A stretch of DNA of 64,000 nt from Mytilus galloprovincialis. Taxonomy: Eukaryota > Mollusca > Bivalvia > Mytilida > Mytilidae. The DNA lies in NCBI RefSeq assembly GCF_965363235.1, contig NC_134847.1, positions 59,118,439-59,182,438 of the forward strand, read 5' to 3'. Of the stretch, positions 1 through 9,335 are shown in pieces (within the stretch, counting starts at the first letter, position 1; every line of letters starts with the position of its first letter). A program made the position numbers and the translations under genes. Under the pieces are notes generated by a model, which had not been told where the DNA came from, did not search any database, and saw only the letters and a program-made list of their open reading frames with translations.

Positions 1-510
1 ATACATCAAAATGTTGAAGTGCTGACAACATTGCAAAACACTCTTTTTCAATAGTTGAATAATTTTTCTGATGTTTATCTAATTTCTTAGAAAAATATGA
101 TATAGGTTTTTCAACATTATCATCTGTCTCTTGATATAAAACAGCTCCTATTCCTACATCGCTTGCATCAACGGCAAGTTTAAATTGTTTTTCAAAGTCT
201 GGAGTAATCAGAACTGGACTATTAATTAAAAGTGATTTGCTATTTTCAAAAGCTTTTTGACAATTTCCGCTCCAGATAAATTTAGAATCTTTCCGTAAAA
301 GATGAGTCAATGGTTGAACAACAGTAGCAAAATTTGAACAAAATTTTCTGTAAAATCCAATCATGCCTAAATATCTCATAAGTTGTTTTCTATTTGTAGG
401 AGGTGGGAATTTGGAAATAGCTTCCACTTTAGCCATAATAGGTTTTACTTGACCTTGGCCAACTGTATGCCCTAAATAATCAACAGTGGCCTGACAAAAT
501 TCACTTTACC
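1..510 (-). pseudogene. RT thumb and RNase H segment of the retrotransposon (partial)
   Basis: Beyond the TGA at 580 the minus strand still encodes RT/RNase H, but the frame shifts once more near 502-510. From there the frame is open to the window edge. It includes a typical thumb and connection (VDYLGHTV, then FPPPTNRKQLMRYLG) and an RNase H with its first Asp in KLAVDASDVG and the Glu in STIEKECFA. The rest, any tether and the 3' LTR are outside the window. Confidence 0.85.
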
Positions 511-579
511 AAGATTAACAGTCAAATTTGATTTTGACAATCTATCAAAAGTATCATATAAATGTGTTAAATGCTGTTC

Positions 580-1749
580 TCAGCTATCACTACATACAAT
601 AAGATCATCAATATATTCATAACAACAGTCTAAATCTTTTATAACATTATTGATCATTCTTTGAAATGTAGCTGGAGCACTTTTCATGCCAAATGGCATT
701 ACAGTATATTGAAATAAGCCATCTGGTGTAACAAAAGCTGATATTTCACGAGCTCTCTGTGTCAATGGAACTTGCCAATAACCTTTCAATAAATCAAATT
801 TGCTCACAAATTTTGCTTGACCAATATTGTCAATACAATCGTCTATCCTTGGAATCGGATAGGAATCAGATTTTGAGACTGAATTTACTTTTCTGAAATC
901 AGTCACGAAACGAAAAGTTTTATCTGGTTTTGGCACAAGGAGACAAGGAGAGTTCCATTCACTGTTACTCGGCTCAATAATATCATTGTCAAGCATATAT
1001 TTAATTTCTTTTCTCATAACTTCAAGTTTGAGTGGATTGAGCCTGTAAGGATGTTGCTTAATTGGAGAAGCATCTCCTACATCAACATCATGACAAACAG
1101 CAGTGGTTTTGTTTGGCACATCTGGAAAAAGATTTTTAAAAGAAAATACCAAAGTTTTTATTTCTTCTCTACGATCAAAAGACAGATGTGCAAGTTTTGA
1201 ATCTAAATTTGACAAAATTTCTGAATTTTTCAATCTAACTGTCTCTTCCATAGTTTTACAACTAAAAGTTGGTTCAATTACATCTGGTTTGTCATGATTG
1301 TTCTCAAATTTAACCATGCCTAAAGTGGCAACTGGTTTACTATCACATAGTACATTAGTACGCTCAAAATATGGTTTTAACATATTAATATGACACACTC
1401 TATTTTGTTTGCGCCGACCTGGAGTTTTTACAATATAATTCAAATCATTAATTTTACTCTCTATTGTATAAGGACCACAATATTTAGCCTGTAAAGGATG
1501 TCCAGGGACAGGCAGAAATACAAGTACCTTATCACCAGGCTCAAAAACTCTGTCCCTGGCATCTTTATCATACCATATTTTCATCTTGTTCTGTACATTT
1601 TTTAAGTTTTTCTGAGCAATTTGACAAGCAGTATACAATTTTTCTTTAAATCTAGATACATAGTCTAAAAGATTCAAGTCAGTATGTTCAGTAAGCCACT
1701 TTTCCTTAATCAATTTTAACGGTCCCCTTACAGTATGGCCAAATACCAA
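580..1749 (-). pseudogene. Retrotransposon integrase C-terminus and reverse transcriptase (broken)
   Basis: This frame continues the integrase, with a GPY-type module (CGPYTI and the HINMLKPY segment, about residues 90-130), then a linker of about 100 residues, then a gypsy-like reverse transcriptase with the LDNDIIEPS, FVTDFRKVN, FDLLKGYWQ and MPFGMKSAPATFQ blocks and the YIDD active site near the end. It stops at a TGA (580-582) directly after the catalytic motif, where related proteins continue into the thumb and RNase H. The apparent N-terminal Met is internal to the integrase. Integrase lying directly upstream of RT in one frame is the evidence for the unusual domain order. Confidence 0.9.
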
Positions 1750-4547
1750 CTCAAAGGGACTAAATCCGAGGGATTCTTGAACAGTCTCTCGGACTGCAAA
1801 AAGTAGAAAGTGAACTCCATCATCCCAGTCTCTGTCAAATTGAAGACAAAAATTCTAATCATGTTCTTCAATGTTTGATGAAAACGTTCAAAGGCACCTT
1901 GAGATTCTGGATGGTACGCACTTGATCTATACTGAGCAATCCCTAACTGGTACACGACTTGCTGAAATAATCCTGACATGAAATTTGATCCCTGGTCGGA
2001 CTGTATAGACTTAGGAAGTCCTACTAATGTGAAAAATTTGATCAAAGCTTTGACGATAGTAGGTGTCTTGATATTTCTGAGCGGAATAGCTTCAGGAAAG
2101 CGGGTAGATGTACACATGATTGTCAATAAATATGCATTTCCAGTCTTGGTCTTTGGTAAAGGTCCAACACAGTCAATTAGAACTCTGCTGAAAGGTTCGT
2201 CAAAGGCTGGAATAGGCAGAAGTGGTGCTGGTGGTATTTTCTGGTTAGGTTTACCAACAACCTGGCATGTATGACATGATTTGCAGTATTCTGCAACATC
2301 ATTTCTAAGTTTAGGCCAGTAAAAATGCTGCAAGATCTTAAGGCAAGTCTTCCTTATACCTAAGTGTCCAGACAAGGGGGTGTCATGGGCAAGACCAATA
2401 ATTTCTTGTCTATAAACTTTAAGCACCACCACTTGGTACACCACTCTCCATTCCTCCTCTGGGGTAGCATCAGGAGGCCTCCACTTCCTCATTAAAATGC
2501 CGTCCTGATGGTAATAGCATTCGGCCACTTTGTCTGCTTCCTCCTGTGGTTGAGCTCTCTGGCTGAGCTGAAGAACCTCAGGGTCTTTATGTTGTTCTTC
2601 AGATAAATTCTTTCGGTCTAATGAATGGCTGTTTACATCTGGCCATGGCATAATAACATTTTTGTTAACACTAGGTGGTTTTATAATTGCCTTTTCTGAG
2701 TTACCAGGACCTTCAATGTCAGCTATGAAAGTGTCAGAAAGGTCCATGTAATCAAACTTGTCTGTTTGCAAATTCTCATCTTGTTGTTTTCTAGCCATCG
2801 CCCTAGTAACAACACAAGCTGGATATAATTCAGCATCATCTTCAGGTGATTTTACATCCACCACCGGTTCACTGGTAACAATTGGTTCAGCAACCACTTT
2901 GTTCCTAGCTAGATCATTTCCTAGCAATAAGGTAACACCCTCAACAGGGAGATTAGGACGAACACCTACAACAACTGGTCCAGTTATTAAATCTGACTTC
3001 AGATAAATACGATGGAGAGGAACATCTATACAACCCAACTCTACACCTTGTAACAAAACGGAGGCACCAACAGAAGTCTTCTCGGACAAAGGCAACACAC
3101 CTTCTAACAATAAAGACTGAGAAGCTCCAGTGTCCCGTAAAATTTTAATAGGCTGAAGAGTGGTATCATCAACAATAGCAACAAACCCATCAGACATAAA
3201 GGGTTTATATTCCTCCATATAATCACAAAAACTGGACTTAAAAGCCTGACTCGCAGGACATTCCAATGTACTGGTAATATAAGTTGTCGTACAAGCACTG
3301 GTCTTCGGCTTATTATCTCGTTCATTCTTCTTCTGGAGTCTAAAACAATCAGCCATCAGGTGACCAATCTTCTTACAATAAGCACAAGTCAGTGACTTCT
3401 TCTCAAAAGTATCAAATTTTGGACTAGACATATTATAACTGGACTGACTCTTATTCTGTGGAACAGGCTTACTATCAGTACGCTCAGTGCTTTGATTTTT
3501 GTAATTTCCACTGGAAGTATTAACATTTTGACTCTTGAAACTTCTTTTATGTGAAAGAGTATAATTATCTGAAATTACAGCCGCATCATGTATTGACTCA
3601 ACAGTTTTGTCGTCTAAATGTGTTTTTAATTCTGAATGAACACATTGTTTAAACTCTTCTAATAACATCAATTGTCTTAGTTGATCAAAATTGTTTTTTG
3701 TTTTCTTTGAAGTAAGCCATTTATCAAATAGATCTTCTTTTTCCCGAGCAAATTCCACATAGGTTTGCGAATCAAACTTTTTATAAGATCTAAATTTCTG
3801 TCTATATGCTTCTGGTACTAGCTCATAGGCTTTCAAAATTTCCTGTTTCACAGTGTCATAATCAGAACTTTTTTCTGATGGAAGTGCGGAGTATATTTCA
3901 GCTGCCTTACCCTCAAAAACACTTTGCAGCATCGTAGTCCAATACGGCATTGGCCATTTCAAATTATTAGCAATTTTCTCAAACTGTGGAAAATATTTAT
4001 CAACTGTTTTTTCACAAAATTTCGGAACCAAACGTATATTTTTTGCTGCATCAAAATAATCTGATTTCGACTGGACTTTAGTGTTGCTTTCTTCTTTGAC
4101 CATTTCAATTTTCAGTTTTTCCATCTCTAGCCTTTCTCTCATTTCAAGTTCTTTTAATTTAAATTCATCTTCTTTTTCTTTTTTCTCCATTTCTAACCTT
4201 TCCTTCATTTCCAGTTCTGCCTGTTTTAATTTAAATTCATCTTCTTTTCTTTTCTCCATCTCCTTCAAATTCATTTCCAGTTCTTTTAGTTTGAGTTCAT
4301 GTTCTAATTCAAGCTGTTTTAATTTAAAGGCGTCAATATTTTCGACCTTAAGTTCAAGAGCCTCTTCACCTAAAATTTCTGCGTCAACTAATTTGTCTAT
4401 AACCAAATTTTTTATAATTTGTTTTCTCATAGATACTTTAAAAACTAATTTCAGTTCTTTAGCAAGCAACACTAATTCCTCTTTCTTTAAATTATCAAAA
4501 CTCTCCAGGTCTGGCGTTTTCAAAAATTTACCAGCATCAAATGCCAT
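1728..4547 (-). CDS. Retrotransposon gag-protease-integrase polyprotein
   Basis: A 939-residue frame starting 66 bases after the primer binding site. In order: a SAP-like N-terminus (about 1-50); a Glu/Lys-rich coiled coil (about 70-155); a capsid region (about 165-330) whose second half resembles the SCAN domain; a CCHC zinc knuckle with Cys-x2-Cys-x4-His-x4-Cys (about residue 386); an aspartic protease with the DTGA active site (about 469); an HHCC zinc finger of integrase (about 719-760); and the integrase core with first Asp in LIDCVG (about 785), second Asp in SDQGSNF and the Glu in the QGAFERF segment. The last 40 or so residues are out of frame after a one-base loss in a T run near 1848-1853, so the natural frame continues in the next ORF. 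Confidence 0.92.
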   Translation of the reverse strand: MAFDAGKFLKTPDLESFDNLKKEELVLLAKELKLVFKVSMRKQIIKNLVIDKLVDAEILGEEALELKVENIDAFKLKQLELEHELKLKELEMNLKEMEKRKEDEFKLKQAELEMKERLEMEKKEKEDEFKLKELEMRERLEMEKLKIEMVKEESNTKVQSKSDYFDAAKNIRLVPKFCEKTVDKYFPQFEKIANNLKWPMPYWTTMLQSVFEGKAAEIYSALPSEKSSDYDTVKQEILKAYELVPEAYRQKFRSYKKFDSQTYVEFAREKEDLFDKWLTSKKTKNNFDQLRQLMLLEEFKQCVHSELKTHLDDKTVESIHDAAVISDNYTLSHKRSFKSQNVNTSSGNYKNQSTERTDSKPVPQNKSQSSYNMSSPKFDTFEKKSLTCAYCKKIGHLMADCFRLQKKNERDNKPKTSACTTTYITSTLECPASQAFKSSFCDYMEEYKPFMSDGFVAIVDDTTLQPIKILRDTGASQSLLLEGVLPLSEKTSVGASVLLQGVELGCIDVPLHRIYLKSDLITGPVVVGVRPNLPVEGVTLLLGNDLARNKVVAEPIVTSEPVVDVKSPEDDAELYPACVVTRAMARKQQDENLQTDKFDYMDLSDTFIADIEGPGNSEKAIIKPPSVNKNVIMPWPDVNSHSLDRKNLSEEQHKDPEVLQLSQRAQPQEEADKVAECYYHQDGILMRKWRPPDATPEEEWRVVYQVVVLKVYRQEIIGLAHDTPLSGHLGIRKTCLKILQHFYWPKLRNDVAEYCKSCHTCQVVGKPNQKIPPAPLLPIPAFDEPFSRVLIDCVGPLPKTKTGNAYLLTIMCTSTRFPEAIPLRNIKTPTIVKALIKFFTLVGLPKSIQSDQGSNFMSGLFQQVVYQLGIAQYRSSAYHPESQGAFERFHQTLKNMIRIFVFNLTETGMMEFTFYFLQSERLFKNPSDLVPLSWYLAIL

Positions 4548-4613
4548 TTTGTAGAATTTTGTTGGCTAGTAATAACAAAAATACTAAACAAATTTTGAAT
4601 ATAATATTTTAAG

Positions 4614-4631
4614 ATCCCGGACGAGCCCCCA
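4614..4631 (-). promoter_or_regulatory. Primer binding site, tRNA-Pro type
   Basis: On the minus strand the 18 bases read TGGGGGCTCGTCCGGGAT, starting with the TGG that pairs with a tRNA CCA end. This is the sequence complementary to the 3' end of tRNA-Pro used by several retroelements. It sits directly inside the 5' LTR and 66 bases before the gag start codon, which fixes the LTR boundary. Confidence 0.9.
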
Positions 4632-4707
4632 ATTTCTGTTACGGCCAGAAATCGCCTTTAAATTGTAGCCAACAAAAGACACAAATCAATACTAAAATTT
4701 AACAATA

Positions 4708-4713
4708 TTTATT
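4708..4713 (-). terminator. Candidate LTR polyadenylation signal
   Basis: AATAAA on the minus strand, about 255 bases after the TATA run and 70 bases before the LTR inner end. It is the likely signal ending R in the 3' LTR copy. Confidence 0.5.
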
Positions 4714-4967
4714 ATACAAAAGTTTACAAGAAGTATTTTACAAATATTACTGATAACTTAACTGTCAAAATATGAGTCCACTCTTTTATCTTTATCTGTA
4801 TCCGGAAATCTTTCGGAATCCAATCTGAATATTATGTTCACTACTAAGGTCACAATCCAGTATGATGTTGTTTGTAGAATAAAAGTGTCAATCCAAATGC
4901 CGTGAATACTAATGTCTATCAATGTCTAAGTCCAAGTTTAATTATGAGAGTTTAACTTTAGTGTCTG

Positions 4968-4977
4968 TATATATATA
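4968..4977 (-). promoter_or_regulatory. LTR TATA box
   Basis: An uninterrupted TATATATATA lies between the heat-shock elements (upstream) and the AATAAA at 4708-4713 (downstream) on the minus strand, as expected for the U3 promoter. The start of R would be about 25-30 bases further, near 4940. Confidence 0.6.
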
Positions 4978-4988
4978 GTGTTGTCATG

Positions 4989-5001
4989 GAAAATTCTAGA
5001 A
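4989..5001. promoter_or_regulatory. Heat-shock element 1 in the LTR U3
   Basis: Three alternating pentamer cores, GAA-AA-TTC-TA-GAA, form an exact three-unit heat-shock factor site. It lies about 12 bp upstream of the TATA run (in element orientation). Nearby degenerate GAA/TTC units occur at 5047-5054 and around 5030-5040. Confidence 0.7.
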
Positions 5002-5099
5002 CACTCTATAATGGAACATTGTGGAAAATCCTGGAAAGTTACAACGGAAGTTTCTGAAATGACGTAGAAGTTTAAATTACGCATCTTTTATAAGGATCA

Positions 5100-5112
5100 T
5101 TCTAGAAAGTTC
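5100..5112. promoter_or_regulatory. Heat-shock element 2 in the LTR U3
   Basis: TTC-TA-GAA-AG-TTC is a second exact three-unit heat-shock factor site, about 100 bp further upstream in the U3. The two sites have opposite phase (GAA-first and TTC-first), both acceptable to HSF trimers. Confidence 0.7.
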
Positions 5113-5566
5113 CAATCATTCTGTGATTGTTCCAGTGATTCCTAAACTGCACAGTTATAAGATTATTTGGTAAACAACTATCAGGCCATACAACACAAAT
5201 TAGGCCAACATAAATAAACATAATAATTACAATATCATAACACCCAGCAACACAACCAAAAGACATTTAGAGGTTATTATATACAGTAGTATTCAAAAAT
5301 AAACAGGTATCCTGAACAATATGTCAAGATCTTAATTGACCCGAGTTTGAAAAAGGATTTCAATGAAATAAAAAGAAACTATCAAAAATTGTAAAAATGT
5401 ATAAACAAAGATATTTGCTAATTCTGTCATTAATGATTTGTGAAAGCCATATATTGAGATGATTTGTTTTCTAACTTCTATAAATTAACCTGTTTATTTA
5501 TGAATACATTTTATACATTTTATACATTCATCTTTATTATTGTATTTTTAATATATTATTTTTCAG

Positions 5567-6245
5567 TTTGTGTTCAGCATGTTACTGATAGAAACATTTA
5601 ACATGGAGTTGTTAGATTCTGCCAGTTCTTGTTTGTTTTGTTTAATTTGTTGTTATCAGGTGGGTATATTATAATTGAAATAAATTTAGAATGATGCCCC
5701 TGTTTGCATTTAACATTATAAAGAGTCATAACTCAAGAACTGTAAGATTGACGCTACCCAAATTTGTACTTCATCTGAGTTAGAGAACGAAAAAGAAAAA
5801 TTCAGCATTTTTTTTCCATTTGTAAAGGGGCATAACTCTAGAATGGTTAAAGTGACGCCACCAAATTTTAAATTTTGATCTATGTTTTGTGGTAATACAC
5901 ATTGTGTATAAGTTTTATAACATTATGTTGAGGTAAACTAAAATTAGAGAAGGCAAACCAATTTTGGGATGTACTAATGCACAACCGTAGAGACAGACAG
6001 GAGTAATACATATTAAATGTATATATTGTTTTATTTTTATTTTTTAGAATGAATACAGAGAGTATGTAAACCATTTGTTAGAAGGTCAGAGGGAACCAGC
6101 ATACAAACAACGCATGTTAGAGGCCTTTAACAAACTGACTCCTCCCACTTTGAATATGACAGTTAACAGAGAAAGTAGAATCAAATTCATGGAAAGTTTT
6201 AATGAATTCATGATCAACGTTCGAGGGTTTTTATGTGTCAAGTAA
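5567..6245 (+). CDS. XPO4: Exportin-4, last two coding exons (partial)
   Basis: Two exons join in phase: 5567-5659 (93 nt, after a TTTTCAG acceptor and before GTGGGT) and 6048-6245 (198 nt, after TTTTTAG, ending in TAA at 6243-6245). Together they encode 96 residues, beginning FVFSMLLIETFNMELL and ending NVRGFLCVK. The LLIETFN segment, the AFNKLTPPTL segment and the ending match the C-terminus of exportin-4 as I remember it. XPO4 is an importin-beta family HEAT-repeat transport receptor that exports eIF5A and Smad3 and can import some Sox factors. The rest of the gene lies upstream, outside the window. The intron before 5567 contains the antisense retrotransposon. Identification rests on remembered similarity and consistent splice phase. 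Confidence 0.82.
5700..5975. repeat. Dispersed mussel-type repeat in the last XPO4 intron
   Basis: Two tandem-like sentences ('cataactc...gaac/atgg...gtgacgc') lie at 5727 and 5829, followed by a segment ending near 5975. I recognise the wording as a dispersed repeat of mytilid genomes from memory. Its class is unknown. Confidence 0.4.
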
Positions 6246-7400
6246 AAATTTCCAACCCTTTCTCAAAAGTCATTAGGAGTTAATGATCAATGCACAACTG
6301 TATCTGTGGGTGAATTAGACTATCTTATACTATATGTAAGAGGATGGTAACAGCAGAATAAAAAATCAGAAGCTTTTAATAATTGTTTACCGTATTCTTT
6401 GATAGAATAGTTCTACTGATATGTGTCCTTAAACACAATTGTCAGGGTCTTGGAGAATGTTTGATGGAGTCATAATTGCATTTCTAGACTTTGTATCTGT
6501 AAAAAAAAGTCACCCGGTTCATCTTTGATCCTGCTTGCCAGAAAGAAATGCAAAAGTAATTTCACACATATTTCATATGTTACAATGAAGATATAAATGA
6601 CAAATTATACACACAAAGTAATAATTCTTCCCAACACTGAAGATGTTAAATTTTTTCACTATAGATTGAATACTGCTGTTTTCATGATTAAATACAATAT
6701 CACTCATTGCTAGCTATAAAAAGAATGATATGTCCTTATCTGTCTAGTATTGCCGTTTTAAATTGCAAGTAATTCATTGCCATTAAATTTTTGAAGTGCT
6801 TGAAAAACAGGCATGTATTGATTCTTTTCAAGCAGTTTAAGCTTTTATGCTGGAATTATCTTTTGTTTTAAAACCATTTTGTACAGCAATTTGAGTCTTC
6901 ATTTCTTTTTTATTTATATAAAACAAGTTCAAAGAATTGTTGACTTTATACATTGTTGTTATTTGTTGTATGCTATTAATTTTATCAAATTAGTAGAAAT
7001 ATGCTGATTTATGCACTATGAAATAAAAGATACTACAAAAATCAATTTGGCTTGCCTATTAGCTCTTCTCGCCAAAGGCCATTTGTGCTTTGATATTCAT
7101 TTATCATTTATTGCCTGTCTGTTAACTTATCACAACTTAATCTTCTCTTTGAGAACCACTGAACAGAATGCAACCAAACCTTGCAAGTATGCTCCCTTTG
7201 ATTCTTCAACAAATATGGCTCCCAAAGCCTTTTGTAATTTTAGATTGGCTGATCTTGTGAAAATTACATTCTCAAGAAAAGCTGAAACAATTGAACCAAA
7301 ACTTGACATATATTTCAGTGTAGTTTTATGTTAGTGCCAATTGGTAATTGGAAAGGACAAAGTTATAATGAGACACTTGGAATAACCTTTTATTTACTTT
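6246..7400. other. XPO4 3' UTR and flank, no further gene seen
   Basis: AT-rich sequence with no convincing coding segment. An open frame at 7011-7334 has no recognisable domain and begins inside a candidate poly(A) signal, so it is not called as a gene. Confidence 0.5.
6357..6362 (+). terminator. Candidate XPO4 polyadenylation signal
   Basis: AATAAA lies 112 bases after the XPO4 stop codon. A second AATAAA at 7022-7027 is also possible, so the 3' UTR end is not settled. Confidence 0.35.
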
Positions 7401-7401
7401 A

Positions 7402-9077
7402 AAGGGGGGGTTACCAACAAGATACTGTGGATCATTTATGTTCATGGGTACCAAATTTCTTGGATTAAAGAAAACTTACATTTTTGTGGATATATAATTT
7501 TGTAGTTTAGCAGAAGTCTGCATACAAGCCTATGGAAAATTTGTTATTCGTTAAACATTTAAATTCCTGGTTCACCTATACCCACGAAATCCACGAAAAT
7601 TGGTATCCAATGAATAATAATGAATCCAAAGAATAAAGAAATTAAGATATGATTCTTTTTCTTCAATCTCTACCATGTCTGAAAGTGAAATAGTCAAAAA
7701 AAAATTGTTTTTAAAAGACAGTTTGGTTCAATTTTGTCAAAATAAGCTAAGAAACATCACTGATGAATTATTTACTTACAAGAAAATAATTTGACCATAT
7801 GGCATCTGTATTCATGTGAACTTCAATTTAACCCTTTAGAGATGGATTATGCATGAATTTGGGGTGTTCAGTTTTTAAAAGGAAAAGAATATCAACATTG
7901 AAAGTGAAACAAGGATAAACCATTTTATATACCGTACTGATTCGATTCACAAAAACACATTCTTATACAAGTAAAAACAAGGATTAACATAAAATTTGTA
8001 ACCTATAATATGAAATCAAACAAACCTAGAAAAAGCCAATAGCATGTGTTTTCTATTTATTTATATCTAGGTTCAGATTCAGATTCAATATTTTATTAAG
8101 TCTCACCACATACAATTACATATATTTACACAATAAAATATTCATACAGGTACGTAAAACATACATGTATAACAACAAACTTTAAATTCACATTGTATAT
8201 GCCAATCTTAAAAGATTTATGAGAGACTGTATAACCAATATTATTTAAAAAACAATAAAATATTGTACATTTTATATATATAATATATATTTGCTTATGA
8301 ATACCATTAAAATACAGCATAATCAATTATATAAAAAACCATTCCTTCTGATTAAAATACTATAGCAGGTTCTGGCGACACTGTCAAAAACTTTATCATT
8401 ATTGAATAAAAAAAATTAATTTTTCATTATCTGATAAAATGTTAAAATCCACATTAAAATTTGAAACTTCATAAAACAATATATGTCTAAGATCTTCATA
8501 TAGTGGACATTTCAATAAAACATGTAGTTCATCTTCAATACTATCATTACAATAAAAACATGTTCTTTCGTGTATTTCTTTTCTTTCATATCTACCCGTT
8601 TCTATTCTAAGGGGAGCAACTCCGCATCTAAACTTAGCAAAAGAACTTCTAAATTTAAGTGGCATTTTATACTTTAAGTAAGGTTCAGTACAATAATCAA
8701 GTTTAAATAACTTATAAGTTCTTAATTTATTACCTTGAGCATACGCAGATACTCTATTACTCCATTCTATTTTATATTTATCAAACATTATTGTTTCTAA
8801 TTGTACAATAATACTCTTATTTAATACATTAGTTTCTATGTTTATGTTTATATGGGGTTATATGACGGTCAGTTTTGGAGGTCACCACAGTGGTTAATTA
8901 GATGGCGTCTAGACTAAATACACATGGAATGTTGATAAATATTATCAAACCTTTGCATTGTAAATTGTTTATTTTAGACATAAATTAGATACATATTTGA
9001 ATATGTTATAAATCAAATATGAGAATTTGAGTCAATTCGGTGAACATGAATTTGACAACTAGTGCCTTTTTTAAAGA
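7402..9077. mobile_element. MITE copy related to 37871-38291, split by later insertions
   Basis: 7871-8040 and 8826-9077 match successive parts of the element at 37871-38291, including the shared segments around GGAAAAGAAT, the TATGTTTATGTTTA block and the end GAATTTGAC(A)ACTAGTGCC...TTTAAAG. The two parts are separated by a LINE fragment (about 8072-8800). A short stretch at 7402-7428 resembles the left terminus of the other copy and would be separated by a fold-back-like segment (about 7437-7860). The left boundary is therefore uncertain. Confidence 0.6.
8072..8800 (-). mobile_element. Non-LTR (LINE) retrotransposon 3' fragment
   Basis: A 129-residue frame at 8399-8788 (-) carries the C-terminal zinc-knuckle module common after LINE reverse transcriptases: the FAKFRCGVAPLRIETGRY block followed by CFYCNDSIEDELHVLLKCP (Cys-x2-Cys-x8-His-x4-Cys). 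The minus-strand 3' end, near 8072-8100, finishes in short GAATCT tandem units rather than poly(A), a feature of several LINE clades. Reverse transcriptase and endonuclease are missing, so this is a 5'-truncated copy. It is inserted in an older MITE. Confidence 0.75.
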
Positions 9078-9124
9078 ACAGAGGAAGTGTAATGGGAAAA
9101 TACATATATAAATGTTCCTTAGAA

Positions 9125-9335
9125 GGCACTTACCAAATGTTATTACTAAATTTCAATATGTTGATGTGCCAAAAAGGGTGTCTATTTGGTCTGATTTTCA
9201 AAGCTATCATTCTTAAGAACTAATGAATGCACTTACCGTATCAAGTGTTATTACTAAAGTCCAAAATGCCTTCATGTGCCAAGGACACGTCAAATTGGTC
9301 TGATTTTCAAAGAGATAATTTCTTTAAGAACCACT
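9125..9335. repeat. Two imperfect direct repeats of about 107 bp
   Basis: Segments starting near 9125 and 9230 share the order 'gcacttacc...gttattactaaa...catgtgccaa...attggtctgattttcaaag'. No coding potential is seen. Confidence 0.55.

Larger units (their letters stand above)
1..5242 (-). mobile_element. Gypsy-type LTR retrotransposon, integrase-before-RT order, 3' end outside window
   Basis: Reading on the minus strand from 5242 downward, the element has a 5' LTR (4637-5242), a primer binding site (4614-4631), a gag/protease/integrase frame (4547-1728), an integrase C-terminus plus reverse transcriptase frame (1749-580) and an RNase H segment reaching position 1. Integrase therefore precedes reverse transcriptase, the reverse of normal Ty3/gypsy order, while the RT itself looks gypsy-like. 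Established knowledge: this combination defines Gmr1-like elements, described by Goodwin and Poulter from deuterostomes. The copy is damaged by a frameshift near 1850, an in-frame TGA at 580-582 and a second frameshift near 502-510, so it is probably not autonomous. It lies antisense in an XPO4 intron. The 3' LTR is not in the window, so its age cannot be read from LTR divergence. Confidence 0.93.
4637..5242 (-). repeat. 5' LTR of the retrotransposon (606 bp)
   Basis: The LTR is bounded by short inverted termini: TGTTA at 4637 and TAACA ending at 5242 on the plus strand. Its inner end is separated from the primer binding site by five bases. On the minus strand it has a U3 with two exact heat-shock elements, a TATA run at 4968-4977 and an AATAAA at 4708-4713, in the order expected for U3-R-U5. 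The outer edge (5242) was chosen from the inverted terminus and is less certain than the inner edge, because the second LTR is not available for comparison. Confidence 0.8.

Noticed and set aside
4081..4554. 157-residue plus-strand frame rich in Ser
   Set aside because: It is antisense to the gag coiled coil; the Ser/Phe bias mirrors Glu/Lys codons on the other strand.
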